Shown: positions 7,757 through 17,606, numbered from the stretch's first letter. The stretch is DNA of 64,000 nt from Polynucleobacter sp. AP-Kaivos-20-H2 (GCF_018882215.1 NZ_JACVOX010000001.1:543902-607901); one strand, 5' to 3'. Numbers and translations: made by a program. Notes: generated by a model not told the origin, from the sequence alone.

Positions 7757-8926
7757 TTAGACAAATACGCTAACAGTGCCATCGTACTGCATTGACAGAC
7801 CTTGAGTCTGAGCTTTGCCCTCCTTGGGTGCTTGTTCACTGAGCAGCTGGCTCAAGGCGTTTTGATGTTCCGATGAAAGGTCAGAGTTGGCACCAGACTC
7901 CGCCTGGGAAGCTAGGGAGCTCGCCTGGCTATCTTCATAGCTAGCCCCAGAGCGCACATCCGCCTGCTCCAAAATGAGATCTGCTTGATGCATCGAGCTA
8001 CGCAAATGCTCTAAGCCCTCTTGCAAGGCTTGGCACACATCGGCATTGTTTGACACAAAAGTCGCATTCACCTGATGATCTTTAACGGTAATCACAATTT
8101 TCAGAAGCCCAAGATTGTCAGGGTTTAGATTTAAAACAGCTAAATGCATATTAGCACCAACCATCAAAATCATTCTCTGAGAGATCTCCTCGCTCCACTG
8201 TAAAGAACCAAATAAAGCATGGACTTGACCATGCATGGTATTGGCTTGAATAGGTACTTCGCCAAATAGAGATTCGCTACCGGTACCAGCTTGACCGCCT
8301 TGGCCCTGGTTTTCTGAAGCAGAAATTCCCATGGCAGTAATCGCTTCGGTTTCTGGATTTGCACTCTTTTTGGGCGCTAGCTGATCTTTCTCATGAACTT
8401 CAAAACTAGTAGACTTTAATACTGCCTGGAAAGAACCTAGACGAGAGCGAGCTTGGGCCTGGAGAACCTCACCATCAGTATTTGGTCCAGATTCTCTAGA
8501 AAAAACACGCATATTTTTAGCTTGCGCTTGCATTTCGGCCAACTTGGCATACGCAAATTCGGTACGATCCCGGTTCAGTGTGCTTGCTTGAGGTGTAGAT
8601 AATCGGGCAGAATTCACCTCGCCAGATTTAGCAATATTGACAAAAGCATCTGCCTGCCTATTAACAGCAGCCCTCACCTCATCTTGATGAGGATTATCTT
8701 TTGCTTGCAGTTTACTAGCCTGAACAATATTAGGTGACAGAAGTTGGGCGGTGTTCACCGTATTTTTAGCATCTAGCTCTTGAAATACCTTGACCTGGGA
8801 AGTGAGTAGTTGACTAAAAATAGGCAAAGTTGCTGCTCCAGCACCAGAATTAGATGACTTTATATTTTCTTGCCCAGCATTGGCGTTAAGTAAAGATTGC
8901 GTTTGGGCTTTGAGGTCAATATTCAT
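7757..8926 (-). CDS. fliK: Flagellar hook-length control protein FliK
   Basis: A 389-residue protein with a long, Gln/Ala/Ser-rich, poorly conserved N-terminal part and a C-terminal Flg_hook domain at about residues 250-330, seen as LNLNPDNLGLLKIVITVKD followed by a region with LEHLRSSMHQADLIL. FliK is exported and acts as ruler; its C-terminal domain switches FlhB specificity from hook to filament substrates. It lies directly after fliJ. A second protein with this C-terminal domain is found at 15486-16391. Confidence 0.9.
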   Translation of the reverse strand: MNIDLKAQTQSLLNANAGQENIKSSNSGAGAATLPIFSQLLTSQVKVFQELDAKNTVNTAQLLSPNIVQASKLQAKDNPHQDEVRAAVNRQADAFVNIAKSGEVNSARLSTPQASTLNRDRTEFAYAKLAEMQAQAKNMRVFSRESGPNTDGEVLQAQARSRLGSFQAVLKSTSFEVHEKDQLAPKKSANPETEAITAMGISASENQGQGGQAGTGSESLFGEVPIQANTMHGQVHALFGSLQWSEEISQRMILMVGANMHLAVLNLNPDNLGLLKIVITVKDHQVNATFVSNNADVCQALQEGLEHLRSSMHQADLILEQADVRSGASYEDSQASSLASQAESGANSDLSSEHQNALSQLLSEQAPKEGKAQTQGLSMQYDGTVSVFV

Positions 8927-8938
8927 AATGATCTCAAT

Positions 8939-9400
8939 TTAGGCGCTATGGTTATTAGCAGCTAAGAAGCGCCTTTGATTACTGCTGAACTCGTCCATTT
9001 GCTTCTGCTCGCGTCTTGCAGCCTGCTTTTGGATCTGGAGTTGATTTCTTTCAATAATGACTTCATATGATCGTTTTTTAGCTTGGCATTTTTGCCAGTA
9101 GGCCAAATGATGCTTAACAATTTCTTCATATTGATGAATGGCGCTACCCTGACTCACAATTGCCTGGTCTAGGTTCTTCAAAAAAAGAATGTAGTTTTGC
9201 AAATCGGTGGCTGTGACGCCTTCGAGCGATAAAGCATTGCGCTGTGAGATATATTCATCACGATAAGTTTGTAAGCGTGTTTCTTGCTCACGAGCCTGGG
9301 CTGCTTCACGATTTGCCTTAGCCAACCTTTCTGCAGCCTTATCGAGATTGCGCTTGGCAAGCTCTAATAGGGTATTCATACCGCTCAAAGTGCTCGCCAT
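8939..9400 (-). CDS. fliJ: Flagellar export chaperone FliJ
   Basis: A 153-residue, highly charged, almost fully helical protein expected to form the antiparallel coiled coil of FliJ. Key stretches are LELAKRNLDKAAERLAKAN near the N-terminus and a Gln/Arg-rich end. FliJ sits inside the FliI hexamer like the gamma stalk of F-ATPases. Identity rests on coiled-coil nature, length and position: it begins 2 bases after fliI and precedes fliK. Confidence 0.88.
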   Translation of the reverse strand: MASTLSGMNTLLELAKRNLDKAAERLAKANREAAQAREQETRLQTYRDEYISQRNALSLEGVTATDLQNYILFLKNLDQAIVSQGSAIHQYEEIVKHHLAYWQKCQAKKRSYEVIIERNQLQIQKQAARREQKQMDEFSSNQRRFLAANNHSA

Positions 9401-9402
9401 GT

Positions 9403-10860
9403 TTAGCCTTGATGCCCAATAATTTGATTAAGCTGCTCGATACTATCTTGAGTATTGCATTGGGTTGCAAAATCTTGCTGCAAGAAACTTTCAATCACCG
9501 TACGTTTCTGAATCGCCTCATCTAAAACGGCATCAGCGCCAGGAACATAAGCGCCCACATTAATCAAATCTTGATTGCGGCTGTATTTAGAGCTAAGTTG
9601 TTTAAGCTTACGAGCTGATTGTTGATGCTGAGTATCCACAATACTGTGCATGACACGACTAATCGATTGCTCAATGTCAATTGCGGGATAGTGACCTGCT
9701 TCTGCTAGCACCCTATCAAGCACAATATGTCCGTCTAAAATTGCTCTGGCAGCATCAGCAATTGGATCTTGCTGATCATCGCCTTCTGTCAATACAGTAT
9801 AAAAAGCAGTAATCGAGCCGCCGCCAACATCACTATTACCAGCACGCTCGACTAACTTCGGTAGTTTTGCAAACACGGAAGGCGGATAACCCTTGGTTGC
9901 TGGAGGCTCGCCGAGAGCAAGGGCAATTTCACGCTGCGCCATAGCAAAGCGGGTTAATGAATCCATAATCAGTAAGACATGCTTACCTTGACTGCGGAAG
10001 TGTTCCGCAATCGTAGCTGAATAATTGGCGCCTTGTAAACGCATCAGAGGCGATGCATCTGCAGGTGCTGCAATCACAACAGAGCGGACAAGACCAGCCT
10101 CACCCAAAATGTGTTCAATAAACTCTTTGACCTCGCGTCCACGCTCACCAATCAGGCCTACTACGATGACATCAGCATCGGTATAGCGGGCCATCATGCC
10201 GAGCAACACACTTTTACCAACTCCAGAACCAGCAAAAAGACCCATTCGCTGCCCGCGCCCTACTGTAAGTAGACTATTAATCGCTTTCACACCAACATCC
10301 AAAATTGTGTCGATTGGTGCGCGCTTTAAAGGATTGATCTGCTCGGACTGTAAAGGCGAAAAGTGATCTGCCTGCAGAGGACCCAAACCATCTAAGGGAA
10401 CACCGGCAGCATCGAGCACACGGCCCAAGAGATGGTCACCAACAGGCAAGCGGGTCACCCTGCTTTCGCTCTGAACGGAATCAGTATGTTGATCAAAAGG
10501 CTTATGAAATTGTGAAGTACGAATAGGCATTGACTTCAAGATCACTTTGGCAGAAGGAGCAATTCCTTCAATATTACTTTGGGGCATCAAAAATAAACGC
10601 CCATGATCAAAGCCAACTACTTCCGCCTCAATCTGCTGACCATCACCCATTGGAATAACACATACACTACCAATTGGTAAAAATATTCCGCCTGCTTCGA
10701 TCACTAAACCCGTCACCTTAGTAACGCGTCCAGCAACTTCAACATTATCTACAGTCGATACTGCACTGGAACAATGACGCAAGTAATTATTGAGAAGCCC
10801 GTCTAAATTTAGGTGAGCTTGATTAGCGACAGTTGCATCTAATTGGTTAGCAATAGTCAT
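9403..10860 (-). CDS. fliI: Flagellum-specific ATPase FliI
   Basis: A 485-residue ATPase of the F1-beta/type III family. The Walker A motif GSGVGKS is at about residues 211-217, and [17 protein letters not shown] is the Walker B/signature region. It energises docking and unfolding of export substrates together with FliH and FliJ. The ATG at 10858-10860 overlaps the fliH stop as ATGA and has GGAGAAG just upstream, so it is preferred over a TTG six codons earlier. Confidence 0.97.
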   Translation of the reverse strand: MTIANQLDATVANQAHLNLDGLLNNYLRHCSSAVSTVDNVEVAGRVTKVTGLVIEAGGIFLPIGSVCVIPMGDGQQIEAEVVGFDHGRLFLMPQSNIEGIAPSAKVILKSMPIRTSQFHKPFDQHTDSVQSESRVTRLPVGDHLLGRVLDAAGVPLDGLGPLQADHFSPLQSEQINPLKRAPIDTILDVGVKAINSLLTVGRGQRMGLFAGSGVGKSVLLGMMARYTDADVIVVGLIGERGREVKEFIEHILGEAGLVRSVVIAAPADASPLMRLQGANYSATIAEHFRSQGKHVLLIMDSLTRFAMAQREIALALGEPPATKGYPPSVFAKLPKLVERAGNSDVGGGSITAFYTVLTEGDDQQDPIADAARAILDGHIVLDRVLAEAGHYPAIDIEQSISRVMHSIVDTQHQQSARKLKQLSSKYSRNQDLINVGAYVPGADAVLDEAIQKRTVIESFLQQDFATQCNTQDSIEQLNQIIGHQG

Positions 10861-11504
10861 GACTTCTCCACAAGCCAATCATGGTTTTGACCTAAGGCAT
10901 CACAAATTAAGCGCCAACGATTCTCATGCGAGGCATCTACGGTGTTGCCAGATGTTTCAATCATACAAGCACCACGTTCAATAGAAGGGTCTTCCTCTAT
11001 TTGCCAGTTACTTAATTCATCTTGTAAATATTTCTGCACAATTTGGACATCTTCAGGATTTAACTTCAGATTGAGCGGTCCTTCGCTATCAATCAGGCTA
11101 TTCGTAGCCTGTCGCAAAATCGGTAGGATAGCCTCTTGGTTAATCTTCAGATGCTCTTTGAGCATGGCTTTGGCGATATCTAAAGAAAGTGCCAACACAT
11201 CTTCACATAAGACCTTGCTTTTTTCTTTAGCGGTATTGGAAAATCCGTTCATCAGATTTTTTATATCTGCTTGCTCTACTGCTAATTTTTCATTAGCTAA
11301 ATTCATACCTGCTTCGTGACCACTTTTCATGCCGCGGTCATAGCCATCCAGATAGGCTTTGTCTAAGATTTCCTTAATTTTTTCAGGAGAAAAGCTAATA
11401 GATTGTGCAGCACTAGGTTCAGGCTTAACAGCTGGTTTAGTCGGAATCAGATCCGTAAAAAAAGATTCGCCGATTGCCTTGGGCCAGGCGCGAGAAGTTT
11501 CCAT
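10857..11504 (-). CDS. fliH: Flagellar assembly protein FliH
   Basis: About 215 residues. The N-terminal third is variable; the middle contains a GxxxG-like helical segment ([20 protein letters not shown]) typical of FliH; the C-terminal part resembles the F-ATPase delta-type domain with [20 protein letters not shown]. FliH regulates FliI. It sits between fliG and fliI. The ATG at 11502-11504 follows the fliG stop by one base; a GTG at 11520-11522 is an alternative with GGAGG very close to it. Confidence 0.93.
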   Translation of the reverse strand: METSRAWPKAIGESFFTDLIPTKPAVKPEPSAAQSISFSPEKIKEILDKAYLDGYDRGMKSGHEAGMNLANEKLAVEQADIKNLMNGFSNTAKEKSKVLCEDVLALSLDIAKAMLKEHLKINQEAILPILRQATNSLIDSEGPLNLKLNPEDVQIVQKYLQDELSNWQIEEDPSIERGACMIETSGNTVDASHENRWRLICDALGQNHDWLVEKS

Positions 11505-11505
11505 A

Positions 11506-12513
11506 TTAGAGATAATCCTCACCGCCTCCGGCGCCCGGTAACATTACCGTGCCATCTTCTATTAAGCCCCTCACCACAATCAAAATCTCCTTCTGCTGCG
11601 CCTCTACTTCAGAAAGCTTAACTGGGCCTTTATTTTCTAAGTCGTCGCGCATCATATCAGCCGCACGGGATGACATGTTCTTGAAGATCTTTTCACGCAA
11701 CTCAGCACTTGCACCTTTGAGGGCAGTTACCAATGCATCTGATTGAACATCACGCAAGATGGTCTGGATACCGCGATCATCAATGTTAATGATGTCGTCA
11801 AAGGTAAACATCTCATCATTAATCTTTTCGGCGATTTCAATATCATATTCTTTAATACGGTCCATTAAGACTTGCTGCGGAGCCTGACCAATATAGTTCA
11901 TAATGTCTGCAGCAGCACGAATACCCCCAATTTGCTTTTTGGTAGAGGTCTGCGCTCCACTTAGTAGTCGAGCAAGTACTACATTCAGTTCTTTAAGCGC
12001 CTGAGGCTTTACTTCTTCCAAAGTAGCAATACGCAACATGGTGTCTTTGCGTAAATCTTCATTAAATAAAGTCAGAATTTGTGAAGCCTGCTCAGGCTCA
12101 AGATGCACTAAGATCGTAGCGATAATTTGTGGATGCTCATAACGAATAAGATCGGCTACGGCAGTTGCATCCATCCACTTAAGGTTATCAATACCCTCTG
12201 AATCTTTATTTTCTAAAATACGCTCAAACAGACCAGAAGCAGTTTCTTGACCCAAGGCCTGAGTTAAGACATTTCGAGTAAATGAATCGGTATCAATATT
12301 GAGAGAAGCACCCTCACCAGCATAACTAAAAAAATCGCGCAGTGTATCCGCAACTGTGGCCTGCTCTACCCTGCGAAGGGTAGTCATAACAGAGCTCAGC
12401 TTTTGCACATCTCGTGGTGAGACGTGCTTCATCACTTGTGATGCACCCTCTTCGCCGAGGGCAAGCATCAAAATCGCTGCTTTTAGAACACTACTCTCGC
12501 TTGGATTTGCCAT
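11506..12513 (-). CDS. fliG: Flagellar motor switch protein FliG
   Basis: A 335-residue protein of normal FliG length, with the N-terminal MS-ring binding domain, the central IIATILVHLEPEQASQIL armadillo segment and the C-terminal torque domain with LVTALKGASAELREKIFKNM and the charged MSSRAADMMRDD helix. It interacts with stators and FliM. The ATG at 12511-12513 overlaps the fliF stop as TAATG and has AGGAAA upstream, so the six-codon longer form is unlikely. Confidence 0.97.
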   Translation of the reverse strand: MANPSESSVLKAAILMLALGEEGASQVMKHVSPRDVQKLSSVMTTLRRVEQATVADTLRDFFSYAGEGASLNIDTDSFTRNVLTQALGQETASGLFERILENKDSEGIDNLKWMDATAVADLIRYEHPQIIATILVHLEPEQASQILTLFNEDLRKDTMLRIATLEEVKPQALKELNVVLARLLSGAQTSTKKQIGGIRAAADIMNYIGQAPQQVLMDRIKEYDIEIAEKINDEMFTFDDIINIDDRGIQTILRDVQSDALVTALKGASAELREKIFKNMSSRAADMMRDDLENKGPVKLSEVEAQQKEILIVVRGLIEDGTVMLPGAGGGEDYL

Positions 12514-14132
12514 TAGCCGTTTCCTACCCACCCTGCAACCACATCAGCCACCACTTTTGGATTTTCCTTAGCTAAGGCTTGTATGGTCTTGAGGTCTTTT
12601 TGATACGGAGTTAATTTTGGTATAGGTCTGCCATTTTCGTCAAGACTATCATCAATTACAGGAGCTTCATCTGGCGCCAGTAAATTTGCTAACATCGGTT
12701 TAATAGCTTTACGATACATAATAAAGAGAACAATTAATCCCAAAACAAGCTGGCCAATGTTTTTTGCCATTTCAATGTAAACAGGATCTTTCCAGACCGG
12801 CAAATCAGATATGTCAGCCTCCTTAACGGGTGTAAATGGGGTGTTAACTACGCTAATGCTATCGCCTCTAGCCTCATTAAAGCCCATAGCCTGCTTGGCT
12901 AAATCGATGATCTGCTGTTTTTCAGCGTCATTTAATGGGCGTGTAGTTGGCTTGCCTTCATCATCAACGTCAGTTTTATTGTTTACCACTACAGCAACAG
13001 AAAGACGCTTCACTCCACCCATGGATTTTTGAGTAAAGGAAATTGTTTTATCAATCTCATAATTTGTAATCGAATTTCTTTGTGTACTCATTGCGCTCTG
13101 AGCCGCAGCACTATTGGCGCCAGCACCAGCACCAGCTGCAGCGCCACCAGGAGCTGCATTATTCGTCGTATTCAAAGGGGCAGTTCCATTTGCAGGCGGT
13201 TGATTGGTTAGGGCTCCCGGTACACCACCATTGCTTGATCCTTGGGGAACAATGGATTCATTGGTTTGCAAGCTGCGAATAACGGCAACCTCAGGCTTTT
13301 GATTTGGCTTATAAATTTCATTGGCTTCTTCAGTATTCGAAAAATCAATTTCTACATTCGCCTCGGCCCGTACATTTTTCTCACCCAAAATTGGAGAAAT
13401 AATCGCTTGGACACGAGAAACAATATTTTTCTGTAGATTTTCAACATACTTGAGTTGATTTGCATCTAAAGTTTTGGATCCGCCTTTGCTAGCATCGGAA
13501 AGTAAATTACCGTTTTGATCAACAATGTCAACATTAGCAAGGCTCAAATTGGGTACGCTACTTGAAATCAGATGCGCTATCGCGCCGACTTGATGTTGAT
13601 CTAGAGTGCGGCCTTGCATCAACTTGACCAAAACAGATGCCGTTGGTTTTTGTGCATCCCGCACAAACACCGTTGATTTAGGTATGGCCAAATGGACTCG
13701 TGCGCCATCCACTCCGGAAATCGATTGAATGCTGCGCTCTAGCTCACCCTCTAAAGCGCGCTGAAAATTCACCTGCTCAACAAATTGAGAGACGCCAAAT
13801 TTTTGGTTCTCAAGTAACTCAAAGCCAACATTACCACCTCTTGGTAGCCCCATTGCCGCTAGTTTTAAGCGCGTCTGGTAAGCCAAATCTGCCGGCACTA
13901 AGATTGAAGCCCCCCCATCAGCCAATTTATAAGGAATATTTTGCTGCTCTAGCACAGCCACGATGGCGCCGCCATCCTTATCATTGAAATTGGAAAACAC
14001 AACCTTGTATTTAGGGCTCTGACTCCAAATCCAAAAGACTGCCATCACGGCAATCACCGCAGCGATACCGGCTGATAGAAGCACTTTTTTACTAGTGCCT
14101 TGCAAATTTAAGCGCGCTAACAAGCTTTCCAT
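12513..14132 (-). CDS. fliF: Flagellar MS-ring protein FliF
   Basis: About 539 residues. An N-terminal membrane helix (VLLSAGIAAVIAVMAVFWIW) is followed by ring-building motifs (LPRGGNVGFELLENQKFGVS, RVHLAIPKSTVFVRDAQKPT), a low-complexity Ala/Gly/Asn linker, and a C-terminal helix (IGQLVLGLIVLFIMYRKAIK) with a FliG-binding tail. FliF forms the MS ring in the inner membrane. It is the first gene of the minus-strand unit and is divergent from fliE. The ATG at 14130-14132 behind GGGAAA is preferred to a TTG at 14150. Confidence 0.97.
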   Translation of the reverse strand: MESLLARLNLQGTSKKVLLSAGIAAVIAVMAVFWIWSQSPKYKVVFSNFNDKDGGAIVAVLEQQNIPYKLADGGASILVPADLAYQTRLKLAAMGLPRGGNVGFELLENQKFGVSQFVEQVNFQRALEGELERSIQSISGVDGARVHLAIPKSTVFVRDAQKPTASVLVKLMQGRTLDQHQVGAIAHLISSSVPNLSLANVDIVDQNGNLLSDASKGGSKTLDANQLKYVENLQKNIVSRVQAIISPILGEKNVRAEANVEIDFSNTEEANEIYKPNQKPEVAVIRSLQTNESIVPQGSSNGGVPGALTNQPPANGTAPLNTTNNAAPGGAAAGAGAGANSAAAQSAMSTQRNSITNYEIDKTISFTQKSMGGVKRLSVAVVVNNKTDVDDEGKPTTRPLNDAEKQQIIDLAKQAMGFNEARGDSISVVNTPFTPVKEADISDLPVWKDPVYIEMAKNIGQLVLGLIVLFIMYRKAIKPMLANLLAPDEAPVIDDSLDENGRPIPKLTPYQKDLKTIQALAKENPKVVADVVAGWVGNG

Positions 14133-14290
14133 AACAATTTTCCCAGCCAATTAGTGAAATGAAAAGGTGGATTGAAGATCACTCTGGAAACTGATAAAAT
14201 CGGTTTTTTGCATGATTAGTCCAATACGCCCTAATTAAATATGAAGATTAGCGCTTATTATGAAGAGAACAATTTCATTTCAATTGAAGG

Positions 14291-14316
14291 AATAAGGCCT
14301 TTTTTTCCTTCTTATT
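14291..14316. other. Hairpin-like element in the fliF/fliE intergenic region
   Basis: AATAAG (14291-14296) and CTTATT (14311-14316) can pair around a T-rich loop. It lies 70-95 bases before the fliE ATG and about 160 bases before fliF. The core GAATAAGGCC plus seven T recurs near 19010-19041 in the same gene neighbourhood. It may be a regulatory or termination element; no function is shown. Confidence 0.3.
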
Positions 14317-14384
14317 GCCAAAACTGCCGCCTTTCTTTACTGATACATTACATCCATTGATAAGTTTCAGTGAGGAGTTCAATC

Positions 14385-14765
14385 ATGAGTGTCGGCGCTA
14401 TTGATTCAGGGCGTATTCAAGCAATGTTAGCCCAGCTAAAGGCTGCGTCTTCTGCCGCCCCTGCAAACTTGGCCGCCCCCATTCAGGGTCTAGATGGTAT
14501 CAAGGGACTTAATAACGGGGATGGCCCAAAGTCTGCCCCATCCATCGATTTTGCAACAGCACTGAGGTCATCTCTTGACCAAGTAAACCAAAACCAAGCC
14601 AAAGCCGTCGAGCTGGGTAAAAACTTTGCCCTAGGTGATGATAGCGTCAACCTATCTGATGTGATGGTAGCCACACAAAAAGCGAGCCTTTCTTTTCAGG
14701 CTACTGTCCAGGTACGTAATAAGCTCGTTTCCGCATATCACGATATCATGAATATGCAGGTGTAA
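14385..14765 (+). CDS. fliE: Flagellar hook-basal body adaptor FliE
   Basis: A 126-residue protein matching FliE: a variable N-terminus, then FATALRSSLDQVNQNQAKA and the conserved helical end DVMVATQKASLSFQATVQVRN. FliE joins the MS ring/export gate to the rod and is an early export substrate. The ATG at 14385 has GAGGAG seven bases before it, which decides against the GTG five codons upstream. It is the only flagellar gene of this block on the plus strand, divergent from fliF. Confidence 0.94.
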   Translation: MSVGAIDSGRIQAMLAQLKAASSAAPANLAAPIQGLDGIKGLNNGDGPKSAPSIDFATALRSSLDQVNQNQAKAVELGKNFALGDDSVNLSDVMVATQKASLSFQATVQVRNKLVSAYHDIMNMQV

Positions 14766-14784
14766 TAGTTGTATAAATTGGGGT

Positions 14785-15099
14785 CTATGCAGTAACTTTT
14801 TGTTCGGTAGCCTCAATCAACTCAGCGTGTGAATATTTAGAACCGACAACGTCGCCCACTAGATAAACAATTACATCCACGGCAAATTTTCGCAATTGCG
14901 ATCTGGTTGTAAAGCTTTTACCACTAGAAAGAAGTACCAATACCTCTTTGGGATTAATCGCTCTGAGTTTGGGATGCAGAGAATTGCAAGTTTCTATCAT
15001 ATGAATCAGCGCTTCACCTGCGTTTGAACTTTGCATAAAGTGAGTGTTATAAGCAGCGCTCATTTGCAGAATCAGAGTGCTCTCAATGGATACTGACAT
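14785..15099 (-). CDS. Unrecognised 104-residue protein in the flagellar locus
   Basis: A soluble, mostly helical-looking protein of 104 residues, convergent with fliE (19 bases between stops). No signal peptide or membrane helix is visible. A segment near the N-terminus (LILQMSAAYNTHFMQSS) vaguely recalls MucR/Ros regulators, but the zinc-finger residues are absent, so no family is claimed. The upstream region contains an AT-rich stretch with a TTGACT that may be part of a sigma-70 promoter. Function unknown. Confidence 0.55.
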   Translation of the reverse strand: MSVSIESTLILQMSAAYNTHFMQSSNAGEALIHMIETCNSLHPKLRAINPKEVLVLLSSGKSFTTRSQLRKFAVDVIVYLVGDVVGSKYSHAELIEATEQKVTA

Positions 15100-15226
15100 T
15101 TTTTGGTCTCATTGTATTTAGATATTTCAACTAAGTTAACTACTTTCATAATTAATGCAAGTCAAGTATAACTTTATCTAAAAACTGAAGTGATAGCAAT
15201 ATTAGACCCCTAAGGTAAATGAAGAC

Positions 15227-15493
15227 CTAATTACGCTCTTCCAATCGATATAGCCATGCTAGGATTTCTGCAACTGCTTGGTATAAAGCTGGTGGAATAT
15301 TCTCATCAAGATCGACCTGCATTAATAAACCAACCAAGCCTTTGGACTCATGAATATAAATATTATTTTCTTTGGCTCTGGCAATAATTTGTTCAGCAAC
15401 TAAGCCTTTACCGCTAGCTAAGACCTTAGGGGCAAATTCACCATGCTCATAGGTCAAGGCTACCGCCTGCTGCAAAATCTTTGCCTTATCCAT
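15227..15493 (-). CDS. Stand-alone FlhB C-terminal-domain-like protein (FhlB type)
   Basis: An 88-residue protein that matches only the cytoplasmic FlhB/YscU domain after the autocleavage site: AVALTYEHGEFAPKVLASGK, a helical middle, and the end IPPALYQAVAEILAWLYRL. The membrane part and the NPTH cleavage motif are missing, so it cannot replace FlhB. Small proteins like this are known in several motile proteobacteria as FlhB-like or FhlB. It overlaps the end of the second FliK-like gene by 8 bases, pointing to a joint role in the export switch, which is inference. Confidence 0.88.
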   Translation of the reverse strand: MDKAKILQQAVALTYEHGEFAPKVLASGKGLVAEQIIARAKENNIYIHESKGLVGLLMQVDLDENIPPALYQAVAEILAWLYRLEERN

Positions 15494-16391
15494 GCTTTTT
15501 TACCTCAAGCGCTGCGAGCTCTTGGCCATTAGTATTAAAGGCATTCTTAAGCTCGCTGATTTCTTGACTAAAGAGGTTTTCGGTTTGAGGTTTTTCTGCG
15601 CTTAATTGCACACTTAAGACATTAGCTAGTAGAGTCAAGTGCGCTTTTACCTTACCTAATTTGGGTAACTCTAACTCAATCACACTCATCACAGCTTTCT
15701 CTACACCGCCATCAAAAGGCCATGAAGATGACTCCTCTTGCTCATAAGTCAATTGCCAATCTAGGTGCTGACCTGGCCAAATATTTCCGCTCCAGCGAAT
15801 CGTTTGATTCTCTAAAGCATCTAACTGTTTATTTACTACTTGGGAAGCATTGAAGTTGGGACGATTTTGCGGCTCCTTCTTTAAATCAGCCAATGACCAC
15901 TTACCTTTAACAAAATTCGCTAGATGGGACTCATAAAAAAGCCCACTCATGATGATGGCATTTTGGAGTTGGGCTGCAGTCAACTGTGCATTTTCAGGAT
16001 GTTGCAGGAGAGGTGGTAATAAACTTTGAGCTTTTGATAGCTGTCCTTGTAATTGCGCTTCATCTTGCAATTGCGCAATGAGCAAACTCGTTCCACTTAA
16101 AATGACATTTTCCAATGCCGCCTGATTCGCACCAGCGCTTAGCAACAAAAAAGTAGGGTTTGGGTTATTGCCTAGAAAACGAAAATGCAGGACATCTCCT
16201 GGAGCAAAATGGCTCTCCAGTTTCATGCCAAAAACTTGATCGCCAATTTGCACCTCAGCTGTTCCCGAGGAATCAAAGGCAATAATTTTTCCTAGGTAAT
16301 CCAGGCCAAGCTTTAAAGAGAGTTGGCTAGACTGCCCTATTCCCGTTGGAGCAATCACTGGATTGATGGCGCCAATCGGGTTTATGGGCAT
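15486..16391 (-). CDS. Second FliK-like hook-length control family protein
   Basis: A 301-residue protein. The N-terminal third has a beta-rich segment (LGKIIAFDSSGTAEVQIGDQ...LESHFAPGDVLHFRFL). The C-terminal third looks like the Flg_hook domain: SVIELELPKLGKVKAHLTLL and LSVQLSAEKPQ. The central region is variable. It differs from the FliK at 7757-8926 and lies between fliT and an FlhB-C-like gene. It may modulate substrate switching; the exact role is not known. Start ATG at 16391. Confidence 0.78.
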   Translation of the reverse strand: MPINPIGAINPVIAPTGIGQSSQLSLKLGLDYLGKIIAFDSSGTAEVQIGDQVFGMKLESHFAPGDVLHFRFLGNNPNPTFLLLSAGANQAALENVILSGTSLLIAQLQDEAQLQGQLSKAQSLLPPLLQHPENAQLTAAQLQNAIIMSGLFYESHLANFVKGKWSLADLKKEPQNRPNFNASQVVNKQLDALENQTIRWSGNIWPGQHLDWQLTYEQEESSSWPFDGGVEKAVMSVIELELPKLGKVKAHLTLLANVLSVQLSAEKPQTENLFSQEISELKNAFNTNGQELAALEVKKHG

Positions 16392-16406
16392 AAATCTTCT
16401 ATCTAT

Positions 16407-16706
16407 TTATTTCTTGAAAGACTGACCGCTCATGATGTCTGACAAGCGCAACATCCAGGGCTGCATTAAATCCATAATTTCTTTATCGTTTGATAGGATA
16501 GTTTTGAGGCAAGCAATTTTTCTCTCAAGAGCCTCAGGAGTCAGGGGCGCTTGCTCACCATGTACTGGAATTTGATGAATATAACCCTGGCACAGGATTT
16601 CTAATTTTCCGTAGCCATCCCAGTCTTTTTGACGAGCGGCTTCCAACATCTGCTGACTGATTTCAGTCACAGCTTCATACAAAGAGAGCATATCGCTATT
16701 GGGCAT
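16407..16706 (-). CDS. fliT: Flagellar export chaperone FliT family protein
   Basis: A 99-residue helical protein with the FliT pattern: LYEAVTEISQQMLEAARQKD near the N-terminus, a central WDGYGKLEILCQGYI and RKIACLKTILSNDKEI. FliT binds the filament cap protein FliD and in some species also the master regulator. It starts the small operon fliT-fliK2-flhB-like. Assignment rests on length, helix pattern and position; fliD and fliS are not in the window. Confidence 0.78.
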   Translation of the reverse strand: MPNSDMLSLYEAVTEISQQMLEAARQKDWDGYGKLEILCQGYIHQIPVHGEQAPLTPEALERKIACLKTILSNDKEIMDLMQPWMLRLSDIMSGQSFKK

Positions 16707-16877
16707 TAAATTTTGACTTGTAAAAGCGATTGCGTAATCGAATAAAAAACCTTGTTTATCTATAGTAGATTCTACAAAACCTCGGACTTAAACAATTCCA
16801 ATATAAAACCCCTAAAAGCGGTTTAACTAAATTGATTAAGTAGGCCTCTAGTAACTTTTATACTGCAAAGACCAAAA

Positions 16878-17528
16878 TTAAGCCAATAAATTGTTTTTAA
16901 TCGCGTAATGCACTAATTCTGCATTTGTTTTCATGCCCATCTTTTTAAGTGTTCGGGTTCGATACATGCTGACAGTTTTAGGGGAAAGACTCAACTTTTC
17001 GGCAATGGCATTGACGGTAAGACCGGTAGCGACCATCATCATAAATTGATGCTCACGATCAGATAGGCATTGATGTGGATCAGCAGCAGTCTGAGCATCA
17101 CCAAAACGTTCTGCCAAAATTTCTGCCACGATTGGGCTAATATATTTTGCGCCAGTAGCAACCCGACGAATCGCCAAGACCAACTCCTGGGTGGGCTCGC
17201 TTTTGGTAATGTAACCCAAGGCCCCGGCAGACAGAACCCGGGCGGCATATTGCGAAGGAGGGTGCATTGATAGAACCAGAATAGGTAACTTTTGATTATT
17301 GCGGCGAATAGATTTAATGACCTCAATACCATTTCGGTCCTGCAAATCAATATCGAGCACCAAACAGTCGAGCTCAGGGTTATCTGCTAGCTTAATAGCC
17401 TCTTTACCAGACTTCGCCTCAGCCACTACAGCTATGCCAGGGTGTGTGTTGAGCACCTGAATGAGCCCCTCACGGATGATCGCATGATCATCTGCAAGTG
17501 CAATACGTAGGTGCTTCATTAATGTCAT
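16878..17528 (-). CDS. NarL/FixJ-type response regulator
   Basis: A 216-residue protein: receiver domain with acidic pair Asp13-Asp14, phosphoacceptor Asp59 in LVLDIDLQDRNG, the conserved Lys in YITKS, then a LuxR-type HTH at about residues 150-210 (LSDREHQFMMMVATGLTVNAIAEKLSLSPKTV). This is the UvrY/GacA-NarL architecture. No histidine kinase lies beside it; the nearest candidates are the H-box mini-protein at 19636-19842 and the orphan kinase at 42727-44175. Its position among fli and EAL-HDOD genes suggests control of motility or lifestyle. Confidence 0.92.
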   Translation of the reverse strand: MTLMKHLRIALADDHAIIREGLIQVLNTHPGIAVVAEAKSGKEAIKLADNPELDCLVLDIDLQDRNGIEVIKSIRRNNQKLPILVLSMHPPSQYAARVLSAGALGYITKSEPTQELVLAIRRVATGAKYISPIVAEILAERFGDAQTAADPHQCLSDREHQFMMMVATGLTVNAIAEKLSLSPKTVSMYRTRTLKKMGMKTNAELVHYAIKNNLLA

Positions 17529-17606
17529 AAAAGCTATCTCAATTAAGTTTTATGACATTCTAACGAAATCTTCAGAATTACCGAAAATGATAAATTTACC
17601 AGTAAA

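Noticed and set aside
14785..15099. MucR/Ros-type regulator
   Set aside because: Similarity is limited to a short helix and the zinc-binding Cys/His residues are missing.
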